A DNA stretch of 64,000 bases from NCBI GenBank assembly GCA_023397655.1, contig JAEWTW010000025.1:1-64000 (forward strand), given 5' to 3'. The notes beneath the pieces were generated by a model that made no database searches, was not told where the DNA came from, and saw only the letters and a program-made list of their open reading frames with translations. Below, piece by piece: positions 1 to 8,444 of the stretch. The stretch's first letter is position 1. The number at the start of each line of letters is the position of its first letter. The position numbers and the translations under genes were made by a program. Origin of the DNA: Bacillota bacterium (GTDB lineage Bacteria; Bacillota; Clostridia; Christensenellales; SZUA-584).

Positions 1-176
1 AATTGCCCGATACCAACGCACTCAAGCTGCTGCTGAACGGCGGCGCGTGGGTATGCATCCGGCCTTCGGGCACCGAGCCTAAGATCAAGATCTATTTCGC
101 TGTACGGGGCGCAAATGATGATGACGCGGAAAGACAGCTGGCTCAGTTGGAAGCCGGCTTTGAAAAGCTGCTTTAA
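1..176 (+). CDS. phosphoglucomutase/phosphomannomutase, C-terminal end
   Basis: Open at the left edge; the reading frame begins at base 3 and ends with TAA at 174-176, giving the last 57 residues. The segment has the phosphate-binding loop RPSGTEPKIKIY of alpha-D-phosphohexomutases, which bind the sugar-phosphate group through this C-terminal domain 4. The residues after it form the usual short terminal helix. The enzyme interconverts hexose 1- and 6-phosphates in the cytoplasm. Whether glucose or mannose is preferred cannot be told from this fragment. A clear terminator follows. Confidence 0.9.
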   Translation, partial: LPDTNALKLLLNGGAWVCIRPSGTEPKIKIYFAVRGANDDDAERQLAQLEAGFEKLL

Positions 177-204
177 CACTACGGTTCAAAAATACGCTCA
201 TAAG

Positions 205-236
205 AACGGACATATGACCCATGTCCGTTTTTTGTT
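205..236 (+). terminator. intrinsic terminator after the phosphohexomutase
   Basis: ACGGACAT at 206-213 pairs exactly with ATGTCCGT at 221-228 across a 7-nt loop, followed by a T-rich run. It ends the phosphohexomutase transcript. Confidence 0.85.
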
Positions 237-312
237 GCATTGAAGCGCGTTGCCTACTCTCGAACAGCAAAAAAAGAAGAGCCAGAAGCCCTCCTTTTTA
301 TGTTCCGAAAGC

Positions 313-480
313 TCAGAACTTTCCGCTGTTTTCCGCATACTGAATCAGTTTCTTGACCATGTTTCCGCCAACACGGCCGGCTTCACGGGATGAGATGTCG
401 CCGTTGTACCCCTGTTTGAGATTCACGCCGATTTCGCTTGCCACTTCATTCTTCAAATTCATAAGTTTGTTGCTTGCCAA
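313..480 (-). CDS. alpha/beta-type small acid-soluble spore protein
   Basis: A 55-residue protein starting with TTG at 480-478, with AAAGGAGGTG placed just upstream on the reverse strand. It carries the family core: the KNEVASEIGV segment, then GYNGDISSREAGRVGG, then MVKKLIQYAE. The EIGV / SREAGRVGG junction is the site cut by the GPR protease in this family. These proteins coat and protect spore DNA and are degraded to amino acids on germination. The length is slightly below the usual 60-70 residues because the N-terminus is short. It converges on the phosphohexomutase gene and diverges from the second spore protein at 651. This is firm evidence that the host forms endospores. Confidence 0.93.
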   Translation of the reverse strand: MASNKLMNLKNEVASEIGVNLKQGYNGDISSREAGRVGGNMVKKLIQYAENSGKF

Positions 481-650
481 TTTGTTCACCTCCTTTTACT
501 GATATTTTTCCGCAGTTTCAACTTAATACACATGTAAATAAACACTGAAAAACCATAAAATAACATTAAGCTCGGAAGTATAGTCCGATATAAAGGAGAT
601 AATAAAAGCAACAGCTTCATAAGGCTAAAAAACAACAGGAGGACAACAAC

Positions 651-800
651 ATGATGTCGGAAGCATTAAAACAGCAGATCGCAACCAAGCTCGGAGTGGC
701 GAATATCGTCGCCTCACAGGGGTGGGGTGCCGTTTCGTCAAAGGACTGCGGCAATATCGTCAGGGAAGCGATCCGCATAGCCGAAAGCAAACTGCCCTGA
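651..800 (+). CDS. SspF-like small acid-soluble spore protein
   Basis: A 49-residue protein with AGGAGG at 637-642, 8 nt before the ATG. The pattern is an LKQQIATKLG segment, then QGWGAVSSKDCGNIVREAI, then a helical end. This follows the SspF branch of the alpha/beta spore-protein superfamily (ELAKDLG ... GGWGEIRARDAGNMVKRAI in Bacillus SspF). Cys replaces the usual Ala in the D-x-GN motif. A second in-frame ATG at 654 would remove one residue. It presumably binds forespore DNA; its expected sigma-G control cannot be shown because I see no clean -10 element. It lies just upstream of enolase but is probably a separate unit. Confidence 0.8.
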   Translation: MMSEALKQQIATKLGVANIVASQGWGAVSSKDCGNIVREAIRIAESKLP

Positions 801-893
801 CAGTTCGCTGTAAACAGAAGGGGTTTCCGCATGGCCGCTCATTGCGCCATGCTACGAAGGAGCTGCATGCGGCTGGTTAATACAGCCAAACTG

Positions 894-902
894 TGGTATA
901 AT
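894..902 (+). promoter_or_regulatory. extended -10 promoter for enolase
   Basis: TG at 894-895 followed by TATAAT at 897-902 makes an extended -10 element; no good -35 is seen. Transcription would start near 909, right at the ribosome binding site, giving a leader of only about 15 nt. Confidence 0.6.
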
Positions 903-923
903 GATCACGAGGAGGATGATGAC

Positions 924-2234
924 ATGTTTACCATTGTTGATGTATTTGCCAGAGAGATATTGGACAGCCGCGGGAACCCCACTGTGGAGGCGCAGGTGGA
1001 ACTGACGGGTGGCGCAAGGACGCGCGCTTCCGTGCCTTCGGGAGCGTCCACCGGACAATTTGAAGCGGTGGAGCTTCGGGACGGAGACAAGGGGCGGTAT
1101 CTGGGGCGCGGCGTGGAGAAGGCCGTGCAGAATGTCAATGATATCATATCGGAAATCATCCTTGGGATGGATGCGCGTAGGCAGGCGGATATCGATTATG
1201 CGATGATTGCCCGGGACGATACGGAGAACAAGTCTGCACTTGGTGCAAACGCGATGCTGGCCGTCTCTCTGGCGGTTGCGAAAGCGGCGGCGATGCAGGC
1301 TGATCTTCCGCTTTACAGCTATATCGGCGGCTGTAATGCGCGTATAATGCCAGTACCCATGATGAATATCATCAACGGCGGCAAACACGCGGACAACAGC
1401 GTGGATATACAGGAATTCATGATCATGCCTGTGGGCGCGAAGAGTTTCAAAAAAGCGCTTCAGATGAGTGCGGAGGTGTTTCACCAGCTCAAAAAAGTGC
1501 TTAAGTCGAAAGGTTACAGCACGTCCGTAGGAGACGAGGGCGGCTATGCACCCAACTTAAAATCCAACGAAGAAGCCATTGAGACGATATTGGAAGCGGT
1601 TACGCGGGCTGGATACCAGCCGGGAGCGGACTTCATGCTGGCTATCGACGCAGCGGCGACAGAAATGTATGAAGCGTCCAAGGAGAAGGGCGAAGAGGGG
1701 AAATATTTCTTCTGGAAGTCGGGGCTTAGCCTCACCACCGAAGAAATGGTGATGTTCTGGGAGAAGCTTTGCGGCCAATACCCGATTGTTTCATTGGAGG
1801 ATGGCCTGTCCGAGGAAGACTGGGCAGGCTGGAGGATGCTGACACAGCAGCTGGGAAATAAGGTGCAGTTGGTCGGCGACGATCTTTTCGTGACCAACAC
1901 GCGTCGATTGGAACGGGGTATCAGGGATAAAGCGTCCAACAGCATTCTGATCAAGGTGAACCAGATCGGTACGCTGACTGAAACGCTGGAAGCAGTGGAA
2001 ATGGCGCACAGAGCCGGATATACTGCCATTATCAGCCACCGGTCCGGTGAGACGGAGGATGTAACGATCGCGGATCTTTCGGTGGCGACGAATGCAGGCC
2101 AGATTAAGACGGGTGCCCCGTCGCGGACGGACAGAGTGGCAAAATATAATCAGTTGCTGCGCATTGAGGAAGAACTGGGGCTCACAGCGGTTTATCCCGG
2201 CAAATCAGCTTTTTTCAATATTGACAAACGTTAA
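924..2234 (+). CDS. eno: enolase (phosphopyruvate hydratase)
   Basis: Glycolytic enzyme converting 2-phosphoglycerate to phosphoenolpyruvate in the cytoplasm. The 436-residue product has normal family length. The start at 924 is chosen because GAGGAGGA at 909-916 sits 7 nt upstream and because the family N-terminus (TIVDVFAREILDSRGNPTVE) begins here; an upstream in-frame ATG at 831 would add 31 unrelated residues. Visible family features are the GDEGG segment near residue 207, the signature LIKVNQIGTLTET near 335 holding the catalytic lysine, and SHRSGETED after it. It is transcribed alone, between an extended -10 promoter and a terminator, away from other glycolytic genes. Confidence 0.98.
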   Translation: MFTIVDVFAREILDSRGNPTVEAQVELTGGARTRASVPSGASTGQFEAVELRDGDKGRYLGRGVEKAVQNVNDIISEIILGMDARRQADIDYAMIARDDTENKSALGANAMLAVSLAVAKAAAMQADLPLYSYIGGCNARIMPVPMMNIINGGKHADNSVDIQEFMIMPVGAKSFKKALQMSAEVFHQLKKVLKSKGYSTSVGDEGGYAPNLKSNEEAIETILEAVTRAGYQPGADFMLAIDAAATEMYEASKEKGEEGKYFFWKSGLSLTTEEMVMFWEKLCGQYPIVSLEDGLSEEDWAGWRMLTQQLGNKVQLVGDDLFVTNTRRLERGIRDKASNSILIKVNQIGTLTETLEAVEMAHRAGYTAIISHRSGETEDVTIADLSVATNAGQIKTGAPSRTDRVAKYNQLLRIEEELGLTAVYPGKSAFFNIDKR

Positions 2235-2267
2235 GAGTTAAACCTTTTGAACTTTTTTGTACATAAA

Positions 2268-2296
2268 AACTGCGCGTAAACCGCGCAGTTTTTAAT
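2268..2296 (+). terminator. intrinsic terminator after eno
   Basis: AACTGCGCG (2268-2276) pairs with CGCGCAGTT (2282-2290) over a 5-nt loop, with T-rich sequence after and an A-run before, so it may work in both directions. Confidence 0.85.
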
Positions 2297-2356
2297 TTTG
2301 TCCCCAAGACAAGGCGTCTTTGGGGGGAGTTATCGTATTGCCTGCTCAAACAGTGG

Positions 2357-2605
2357 CTAGAAGGCTGTGTTGCAGAGAGTCACGGCTTCGATCTGGCAAA
2401 TCGGAATAATCGTTATTTTGCCAAAGCAATTTCTTCCGGGGCAATTGGCATGCCCGCACTGGATAATCTTCACACAATCGCAAGTTACCGCGCACAGCAG
2501 TCCGGTAAAGCAACAGCTTTCCGTGCATATGGTAACAACCTCATCGACATTTTCACATAAAGAGTCGATTAAACAACGTCTGTTGTCAGCAATATTGCCA
2601 TCCAT
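2357..2605 (-). CDS. cysteine-rich small protein, unknown
   Basis: An 82-residue protein with 13 cysteines, including a Cys-Cys pair, a TCDC motif and several C-x(4-5)-C spacings. AAGGAGG lies at 2618-2624 on the plus-strand map, 12 nt from the ATG, which is long but usable. There is no signal peptide or membrane span. The cysteine density suggests metal binding or disulfide cross-linking, as in many spore-coat or exosporium proteins of clostridia, but I recognise no family. It stands alone in a roughly 600-bp gap between enolase and the sensor kinase. The overlapping plus-strand frame at 2367-2636 has no ribosome binding site and was not chosen. Confidence 0.5.
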   Translation of the reverse strand: MDGNIADNRRCLIDSLCENVDEVVTICTESCCFTGLLCAVTCDCVKIIQCGHANCPGRNCFGKITIIPICQIEAVTLCNTAF

Positions 2606-2875
2606 TATATTCTTTAACCTCCTTCAGAAGAGATAATCTATAATTATATTATGGGATATACATCAATGTGTGACATATCTGCAGCCCTCCATTTTCGGCT
2701 TGTTTTTCGCCATTCTGATTGTTGTTTCTAAACACATCAAACAATAATGGGGGAATATGGTATTAAGAAATTCCATAAAACAACCGATATATATTAATGA
2801 AATTGCAGCATTCAGGACACGCAGACAATAAAAATGAGATGATTGAAACGGGGACCTGAATGGAGGATTTTAATT

Positions 2876-4189
2876 ATGATCGTACTGATAGTAGATGACT
2901 CGCTGTTAATATTAAAAACGGTGGAGTCACAAATAAAAGAGATGGCTGATATTGACGAAGTCATTCTGTGTTCGAATTCCATGCAGACGCTGGATATCAT
3001 TAAAAAGAACAACGTTGATATTGTCATCATGGATGTGATGCTGCCGGAGAACAACGGCCTTGAAATATTGACCGGAATTCGTCAGGAACAGCCGCTGAAT
3101 GAAGTTCAAGTGCTTATGCTCACATCCGGGCCGGAGCATCTGAAAGAGATATTGGAACTGGGTGCCAACGGATTTATTAATAAACCATTTCAGCCTGTGG
3201 AACTGCAGATGCAGGTTAAAGCTGCGCTTCTGGCCAGAAAGAGCTTAATGCAGGTCAATGATATGAAGCGGCAGATGGCTGCAAAAGATGGTGAACTGGC
3301 CAAACTCAATCAGTTGCTCAAAGAAATACAGTTCAGTATGACCCAGACTGAAAAGATGGCTTCAATCGGTGAAGTGGCAGCTGGGGTAGCGCATGAGATC
3401 AACAATCCTTTAGGGTTTGTCAAGAGCAACATAGATACTCTCAGCAGCTTTATGACTAATATGTCCGCTATGATCAACACATACCGTGAAAATGTGAAAA
3501 CTGCTCATGGTAAAGACAAAATAAAAGCTCACGGCGAGTGTGCCCGCAAAATTGCCCAAGCCGAAAAAAATTACAAGATTGAATATATTTTATCCGAAAT
3601 CGATCCCCTTTTCGTCGATCTCAAGGAAGGCATTACCAGAATTTCGAGAATCGTCGCGACGCTCATGGGCTTTGTGTATTCAGGACTTGACGGGGAACAT
3701 GTCCCCAACAGCATCAGCAGCATCATTAAGGAAGCGTTGCTGATCATCCAAAACGAATACAAATACTCGATAGAGATTGAAACTCAGTTGTGTGATGATG
3801 ACGAGATAATATGCAACAAGAGCCAGATAGAGCAGGTGCTGATCAACATACTGATGAATGCCATTCACGCGATCAATTCGCGGTACCATGAGGATATGGG
3901 GCATATCCATATTCGCACAGAACATATGGACTCCTCCTTTCAAATCCGCATCAGTGACGACGGACCGGGCATCCCCGAGCACATGCTCAGCCGGATATTT
4001 GATCCGTTCTTCACCACAAAGGATTTTGGAGAGGGAACCGGGTTGGGGCTTAGTATATCGCACGATATCGTTGTCAACAAACATGGCGGACAGCTCAGAG
4101 CATCCAACTGTGAGTCGGGAGCAGCGTTTGATATTGAACTGCCGCTGCGCAATTTGTACAGAAAAGAGCTTGAACCGGGGGAAGTGTAA
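2876..4189 (+). CDS. receiver domain-histidine kinase hybrid
   Basis: A cytoplasmic 437-residue signalling protein. The N-terminal receiver domain has acidic residues DD at 7-8, phosphoacceptor Asp53 in VIMDVMLPE, and NKPF for the conserved lysine. A coiled coil near 125-160 leads to a histidine-kinase dimerisation helix with His173 in VAHEINNPLG. The ATP-binding domain has the N box (NILMNAIHAI), DDGPGIP, a DPFFTTK loop and GEGTGLGLSIS. No membrane span is present, so the input is the receiver itself. The start at 2876 has GGAGG 9 nt upstream; a TTG at 2843 in frame has none. Its stop overlaps the next gene by one base, so the two are an operon and probably signal to each other. Confidence 0.88.
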   Translation: MIVLIVDDSLLILKTVESQIKEMADIDEVILCSNSMQTLDIIKKNNVDIVIMDVMLPENNGLEILTGIRQEQPLNEVQVLMLTSGPEHLKEILELGANGFINKPFQPVELQMQVKAALLARKSLMQVNDMKRQMAAKDGELAKLNQLLKEIQFSMTQTEKMASIGEVAAGVAHEINNPLGFVKSNIDTLSSFMTNMSAMINTYRENVKTAHGKDKIKAHGECARKIAQAEKNYKIEYILSEIDPLFVDLKEGITRISRIVATLMGFVYSGLDGEHVPNSISSIIKEALLIIQNEYKYSIEIETQLCDDDEIICNKSQIEQVLINILMNAIHAINSRYHEDMGHIHIRTEHMDSSFQIRISDDGPGIPEHMLSRIFDPFFTTKDFGEGTGLGLSISHDIVVNKHGGQLRASNCESGAAFDIELPLRNLYRKELEPGEV

Positions 4190-5370
4190 TGAAGAGACTG
4201 CTGTTCGTAGACGATGCGCCTGAGGTGCTGAGCGCAATCAGACGCAGTTTTTATGATGCTGAATACGAGGTATTAACGGCGGACAGCGGTATGAGCGCGC
4301 TGAGCATTATGAAAACCACAGACATCAGTCTGGTGGTGAGCGATTTGCGTATGCCGGTAATGGACGGATACCAGTTGCTGTCTCTCATTAAGAAGCAATA
4401 CCCGCATGTCATCAGGATCATACTGAGCGGCTATGCCGACGAGAAGTTTGTACTCAAAGCACTGCAGAAGAACATAGCCAAGGTTTATCTGTTTAAGCCG
4501 TGGGAGAATGATGTACTACATAAATTGGTGGACCAGCTTTTCGATACGGAAGATTTACTGCGCAGCAGCAACGTGCTGTCCCTGATCAACAACGTTGATG
4601 ATCTGCCGACGGTCAAGCACAGCTACAGAAAAATACTGTCCCTGATCGATCAGGATGCGGAGCTGCCGGAGATTATCAAATGCATAGAAGCAGACCAGTC
4701 CATAGCCGGCAAAATACTGCACATAGCCAACTCCGCTTTTTATGGTCTGCGCACCGGCTCGGTTGCGCAGGCGGTACGATATCTCGGGCTCAACACCATG
4801 AGAGGACTTGTGCTGACAACGCCGCTTGTGGACGTGTTTGGATCAAGACAAGGAGACAGCTTTACCAAAAAACAGCTTGAAACAGCGATGAGGACCAACC
4901 GCTTCCTGAGCCTTATCTATGAGCGGCATTTGCAAAAAAAGATGGATGAGATGTCCAATATCGCCGGATTGCTGCACAATGTGGGAAGGACGCTGCTGTA
5001 TACCACCCAAAAAAAGAGGTACAACGGCATGCTGTCCGATACTCTGGAAAAAGACAGTGGCATTTTTGACGCCGAGCACAAAACCTTTGGAGTGTCATAT
5101 CCGCAAATCGGCGGTTATCTGCTTCAATGGTGGGACTTGCCTTTTTCGCTGGTGGAAGCTGCGGTATATCATAATGACCCGTTTGATGAAAGAATAGTCA
5201 ATCAGGAGCTTGTGACGGCGGTTCATCTGGCAAAGAAATTTGCGTATGACAGTATGAAAATGAAGGATGATATTGAGTTCTACCCGCAGGCAGCGGACAG
5301 TTTGAACATTGATATGTCCGCACTCAAGAATGATATACTTCAGGATCAGGAGAGATGGCTTGGAGCTTAG
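4189..5370 (+). CDS. receiver-HDOD response regulator
   Basis: A 393-residue output partner of the kinase just upstream (TAATG overlap). The receiver domain has DD at 8-9, phosphoacceptor Asp52 in VVSDLRMPVMDG and the FKPW lysine. From about residue 140 to 345 there is an HDOD domain, with the LHIANSAFYGLR and GLLHNVGRTLLY segments. HDOD domains resemble HD phosphodiesterases but usually lack the full metal site, and act as scaffolds in signalling. The LLHNVG segment keeps a His but has Asn where active HD enzymes have Asp, which fits a non-catalytic HDOD. Targets are unknown. Confidence 0.85.
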   Translation: MKRLLFVDDAPEVLSAIRRSFYDAEYEVLTADSGMSALSIMKTTDISLVVSDLRMPVMDGYQLLSLIKKQYPHVIRIILSGYADEKFVLKALQKNIAKVYLFKPWENDVLHKLVDQLFDTEDLLRSSNVLSLINNVDDLPTVKHSYRKILSLIDQDAELPEIIKCIEADQSIAGKILHIANSAFYGLRTGSVAQAVRYLGLNTMRGLVLTTPLVDVFGSRQGDSFTKKQLETAMRTNRFLSLIYERHLQKKMDEMSNIAGLLHNVGRTLLYTTQKKRYNGMLSDTLEKDSGIFDAEHKTFGVSYPQIGGYLLQWWDLPFSLVEAAVYHNDPFDERIVNQELVTAVHLAKKFAYDSMKMKDDIEFYPQAADSLNIDMSALKNDILQDQERWLGA

Positions 5371-5421
5371 CTGGTGTCAGCAATTCTTGTCGACGGATGA
5401 AGTCAGCATAATTTAAGAACT

Positions 5422-5446
5422 AGGCGGCGGTGGCCGCTTTTTTAGT
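5422..5446 (+). terminator. terminator after the signalling operon
   Basis: GCGGC (5424-5428) and GCCGC (5433-5437) form a short GC stem, flanked by A-U pairs and followed by six or more T residues. Confidence 0.75.
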
Positions 5447-5528
5447 TTTCCCATAACCATTTTTATGCATATTTTATATACTGCCGGAGCAGAATAATGG
5501 CGTATATTAAATGCAAAGGAGCCAGAAG

Positions 5529-5768
5529 ATGAAAATACGGAGGCGCAAGCCAAACCCGGATAACCGAAAAGACAACGTCGAGCGGATACAAAAGAATATC
5601 AATATGACGATACATAATATGGAGGCTGCCGACGAGATGATCGCCAAAACACCGGATGCCAAGATGAAAAAAACGCTGGAAGCTAAAAACGAGAGAAGGC
5701 GGCAGGCTTTGGAGGGGATGCGAAGCGAGATTCGAGACGAAGCCAGCTCCCGGCATAAACCGCAATAG
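5529..5768 (+). CDS. tlp: small acid-soluble spore protein Tlp
   Basis: A 79-residue protein matching the Tlp family from end to end: PDNRKDNVERIQ at the N-terminus, INMTIHNMEAADEMI in the middle, and LEAKNERRRQALEGMRSEI then DEASSR at the C-terminus. Tlp is packed into spores of Bacillus and Clostridium species as a minor soluble protein. The start at 5529 is chosen because AAAGGAG at 5515-5521 is 7 nt upstream; the in-frame ATG at 5511 precedes that site. The protein is rich in charged residues and has no Cys. It is a single gene between two terminators. Confidence 0.92.
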   Translation: MKIRRRKPNPDNRKDNVERIQKNINMTIHNMEAADEMIAKTPDAKMKKTLEAKNERRRQALEGMRSEIRDEASSRHKPQ

Positions 5769-5779
5769 AAATGCCCGTC

Positions 5780-5810
5780 AGACCGGTTCAGCTTGAGCCG
5801 GTCTTTTATT
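5780..5810 (+). terminator. terminator after tlp
   Basis: AGACCGG (5780-5786) pairs with CCGGTCT (5798-5804), followed by TTTTATTTT. Confidence 0.8.
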
Positions 5811-5911
5811 TTGCCCCGGAACATGTGGCTCTTCATCAATACTGCGCATGGAACATAACAAAACTTTGGGCTAAGACATATGATAAACAGTAATAAGGAG
5901 GTCAACTTTTG

Positions 5912-6823
5912 ATGGAGAGAGAAAATAAATTTATACAGGATTCGCTTGAACTGAATCTGTTTTATCTGCGGATCATGAAAGAGCACGCTTTGTTTTTGCA
6001 GCTTGGCTTTACGCCTAAAAACAAGCAGCTGGCCACAGAAGCGGACAGTTTGAAAAAGCGGCTGACAGCCCTTCTCAGCCAGACTGCCAAACTTTCCAAG
6101 GGATACATATCGGATATGGTGATGGCATCGGGCGAGCTCGTCACACAGTATACGGAAGAAGCGGAACGCCAGACCCAATTCTTTACCGGCGTTCCGGTGG
6201 ACACAGCCCTCACGCGGGAAGAATACAGCCTCGGCGGCGGTGCGGTTCCGCCAGTCAGCCTCAAACCGAAGGTGGAGAAAATAAACCGTGACGCACTGGC
6301 GCTGACCACAGAGCTGCTGCGCTACAAACAAAGAGTACTCGCAGACGTTCTGGCCTGCCGTATATTCACGGTTAACTATCCTCTTCAGATCGACCACATT
6401 ATCCGGGAGGCTCAGGACTATATACAGCTGCTGCAGCTGCTGATGGCGGGCGACCTTGATATGACACCGGAAGAATTCGCAGGTATGCAGGAATTCTGGA
6501 ACAACAATATGGGGGAACATGCGGAATTTATCGCCGGAATGCTGGACCCCACAGAAAAAGCGCTGATATTGGAGGCATCGGATTTTGCGACCGAATTCGA
6601 TATGCTCCAGAAGCAGGCGGAATCAGCGGAAAGTATGCTGCAAATGCTGCCGGAAGTCACTGCGCAAAGCGCGACTGCAACGGAAAGCATCCGCGAATTC
6701 AAAGCCCAAGGAACAAAAGGAATACTCTCATGCTCGGTGCGCTCAATCATTATTCCGCTGCTGAGCGATCATGTGCTCAGAGAGGCGAATTATTATCTGA
6801 GGATACTTAAGCAGAATATGTAA
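5912..6823 (+). CDS. DUF2935 family protein
   Basis: A 303-residue all-helical protein of the DUF2935 family, built of two similar halves. The first runs from about 1 to 140 (FIQDSLELNLFYLRIMKEHALFLQ) and the second from about 150 to 290 (PLQIDHIIREAQDYIQLLQ ... NNNMGEHAEFIAGML). Each half has conserved Glu and His residues that in the family form a four-helix bundle with a possible metal site; the biochemical function is not known. AAGGAGG at 5895-5901 fits the ATG at 5912; a TTG at 5909 is an alternative. It is not secreted. Homologues are common in spore-forming Bacilli and Clostridia. It is a single gene ending in a strong terminator. Confidence 0.82.
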   Translation: MERENKFIQDSLELNLFYLRIMKEHALFLQLGFTPKNKQLATEADSLKKRLTALLSQTAKLSKGYISDMVMASGELVTQYTEEAERQTQFFTGVPVDTALTREEYSLGGGAVPPVSLKPKVEKINRDALALTTELLRYKQRVLADVLACRIFTVNYPLQIDHIIREAQDYIQLLQLLMAGDLDMTPEEFAGMQEFWNNNMGEHAEFIAGMLDPTEKALILEASDFATEFDMLQKQAESAESMLQMLPEVTAQSATATESIREFKAQGTKGILSCSVRSIIIPLLSDHVLREANYYLRILKQNM

Positions 6824-6837
6824 GATTCTATGCGTAA

Positions 6838-6874
6838 AGCCCCGCATCAGTGTTTCTGCTGCGGGGCTGTCTTT
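6838..6874 (+). terminator. terminator after DUF2935 gene
   Basis: AGCCCCGCA (6838-6846) pairs with TGCGGGGCT (6860-6868), followed by GTCTTTATG. The stem is strong, the T-run short. Confidence 0.75.
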
Positions 6875-7060
6875 ATGTATTTATATTCTTTTTCTACACG
6901 AATATTTCTTGTGCAACAGTGGTGAAAATCAAACATTTATGTTAAAATCAGACGGTATGCATTTGACTGGATTTGGGAATCTCGAAAGACCCAACTGAAA
7001 GCAAACAGCACATATATAATCGATTAAGCAAAAGAAAAAGCATGAGGTGTGTCTGAGTAT

Positions 7061-8302
7061 ATGAAAATACGGTTTTCGATTGTTATCTGCCTGATACTTT
7101 GTTTGCTGCTGAGCTACGGGTGCTCACACGATGCTGCTGCGCCAGCTGCGACACCGGCTGCACCCACTGCAGCTCCCACCCCTGAGCCCACACCGGAACC
7201 GACACCCACGCCAACGCCCGAGCCGACGCCCACACCGGAACCGACACCGGAGCCGACGCCGCAGGACCCCATTGAACAGCGGATAGCCGCCATGTCCGAT
7301 CGGGAGCTGATTGGGCAGATGGTGATGATCGGCTTCTCCGGACAGAAGGACATGGACGAAAAGAGCATCTCGCTGATGGAACAGTACAGCGTGGGCAACG
7401 TGATACTTTTTGGGTGGAACACGCGCACTTTCGCGCAGACAAAAGAGCTGACCGATAAGATCAAAAGCCACAACGCCACCGACATCCCGCTGACCATCGG
7501 CATCGATATTGAAGGGGGCAGCGTCACCCGCTTTAAGGGCCAATGGAAGCCGTTTATCAGCTCGGCCAAAAAGCTGGGCGAGGCAAACGATCCGGAGCGC
7601 GTGTTCGAGCAGTACAAGCGCATCGGCGAGCAGCTCAAGGAGATCGGCGTCAATATTGATCTCGCGCCGGTGATGGATATCGCACCGCATCCGTCCTCCA
7701 CGTTTTTGGGCAACCGCATATTCGGCAGCGACGCGGACAAAGTGGCTGCGTTGATACGCGAGGCGGTCAAGGGACTGCATGCGGGAGGCATCGCATCGAT
7801 GGGCAAGCATTTCCCGGGCCATGGCAACACCTCTTCGGATTCGCACCACACGCTGCCGGTGCTGAAGGCCACGCTGGAGGATATGGAAGGCTATGAGCTG
7901 GTACCGTTCCAAGCGGCTATCGACGAGGGGCTGGACGCCATGCTGATTGCGCATCTCTCATACCCCAATGTGGACCCGGATTTCATTACATCCATATCCC
8001 CGACGGTGGTCACCAACCTGCTAAGAGAGAAGATGGGTTTCGACGGCGTTGTCTTTTCCGATGATCTGCGCATGAAGGGAATACGCGACCGCTATTCCGT
8101 GGGTGAAGGCGCGGTGCTTCATATACTGGCAGGCGGCGACGTGGTGCTGATCGGCATGCATTACAGTCTGCAGTCCGAGGTGCTGGAAACGATGTATCAG
8201 GCGGTGCAGGACGGGCGGCTGACGCGCGAACGGCTGGAGGAGAGTGTACGGCGCATACTGAAAATGAAGCAAACATACAACGACTGGCTCAAAACGGAGT
8301 AA
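7061..8302 (+). CDS. nagZ: lipoprotein beta-N-acetylhexosaminidase (GH3, NagZ-like)
   Basis: A glycoside hydrolase family 3 enzyme expected to remove N-acetylglucosamine from cell-wall fragments outside the membrane. The signal peptide ends in a lipobox-like SYGC, so Cys near residue 20 would carry the lipid anchor. A long Thr-Pro-Glu-Pro linker (roughly residues 40-67) spans the wall. The catalytic domain has GIDIEGG, the NagZ-type loop KHFPGHGNTSSDSH near 248 that supplies the His/Asp acid-base pair, and FSDDLRMKGI near 332 with the nucleophile Asp. ATG 7061 is preferred; GTG at 7049 would add four residues. It is monocistronic with a terminator behind it. Confidence 0.9.
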   Translation: MKIRFSIVICLILCLLLSYGCSHDAAAPAATPAAPTAAPTPEPTPEPTPTPTPEPTPTPEPTPEPTPQDPIEQRIAAMSDRELIGQMVMIGFSGQKDMDEKSISLMEQYSVGNVILFGWNTRTFAQTKELTDKIKSHNATDIPLTIGIDIEGGSVTRFKGQWKPFISSAKKLGEANDPERVFEQYKRIGEQLKEIGVNIDLAPVMDIAPHPSSTFLGNRIFGSDADKVAALIREAVKGLHAGGIASMGKHFPGHGNTSSDSHHTLPVLKATLEDMEGYELVPFQAAIDEGLDAMLIAHLSYPNVDPDFITSISPTVVTNLLREKMGFDGVVFSDDLRMKGIRDRYSVGEGAVLHILAGGDVVLIGMHYSLQSEVLETMYQAVQDGRLTRERLEESVRRILKMKQTYNDWLKTE

Positions 8303-8325
8303 TGTTCCGGGAGTAAAGCAGCACT

Positions 8326-8357
8326 AAAGCATCTGTTATAGCAGGTGCTTTTTTTAT
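8326..8357 (+). terminator. terminator after nagZ
   Basis: AAAGCATCTG (8326-8335) pairs with CAGGTGCTTT (8342-8351), with one G-U pair, followed by a T-run. Confidence 0.85.
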
Positions 8358-8387
8358 TGCCGCTTTTGCGGAGGGGTTGCAACATGA

Positions 8388-8414
8388 ACCAAAGTACCGC
8401 ACGGTCATAAGATA
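8388..8414 (+). promoter_or_regulatory. sigma-K-like promoter for the tgl operon
   Basis: ACC at 8388-8390, a 15-nt spacer and CATAAGATA at 8406-8414 match the mother-cell sigma-K pattern (AC, then CATAnnnTA). Transcription would start near 8421, about 24 nt before the gene at 8445. In Bacillus subtilis tgl is sigma-K controlled, which supports the reading; it remains a pattern match. Confidence 0.55.
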
Positions 8415-8444
8415 TAGTATTCCGTTCTAAAAGGAGGGGGGACT

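Noticed and set aside
7175..7265. Short repeated ACACCGGAACC-like units
   Set aside because: They encode the Thr-Pro-Glu-Pro linker of the lipoprotein; no sign of an independent repeat element.
7124..7954. 276-codon reverse-strand ORF in nagZ
   Set aside because: Antisense to the GH3 domain and its Pro-rich linker; low-complexity Cys/Arg/Gly translation.
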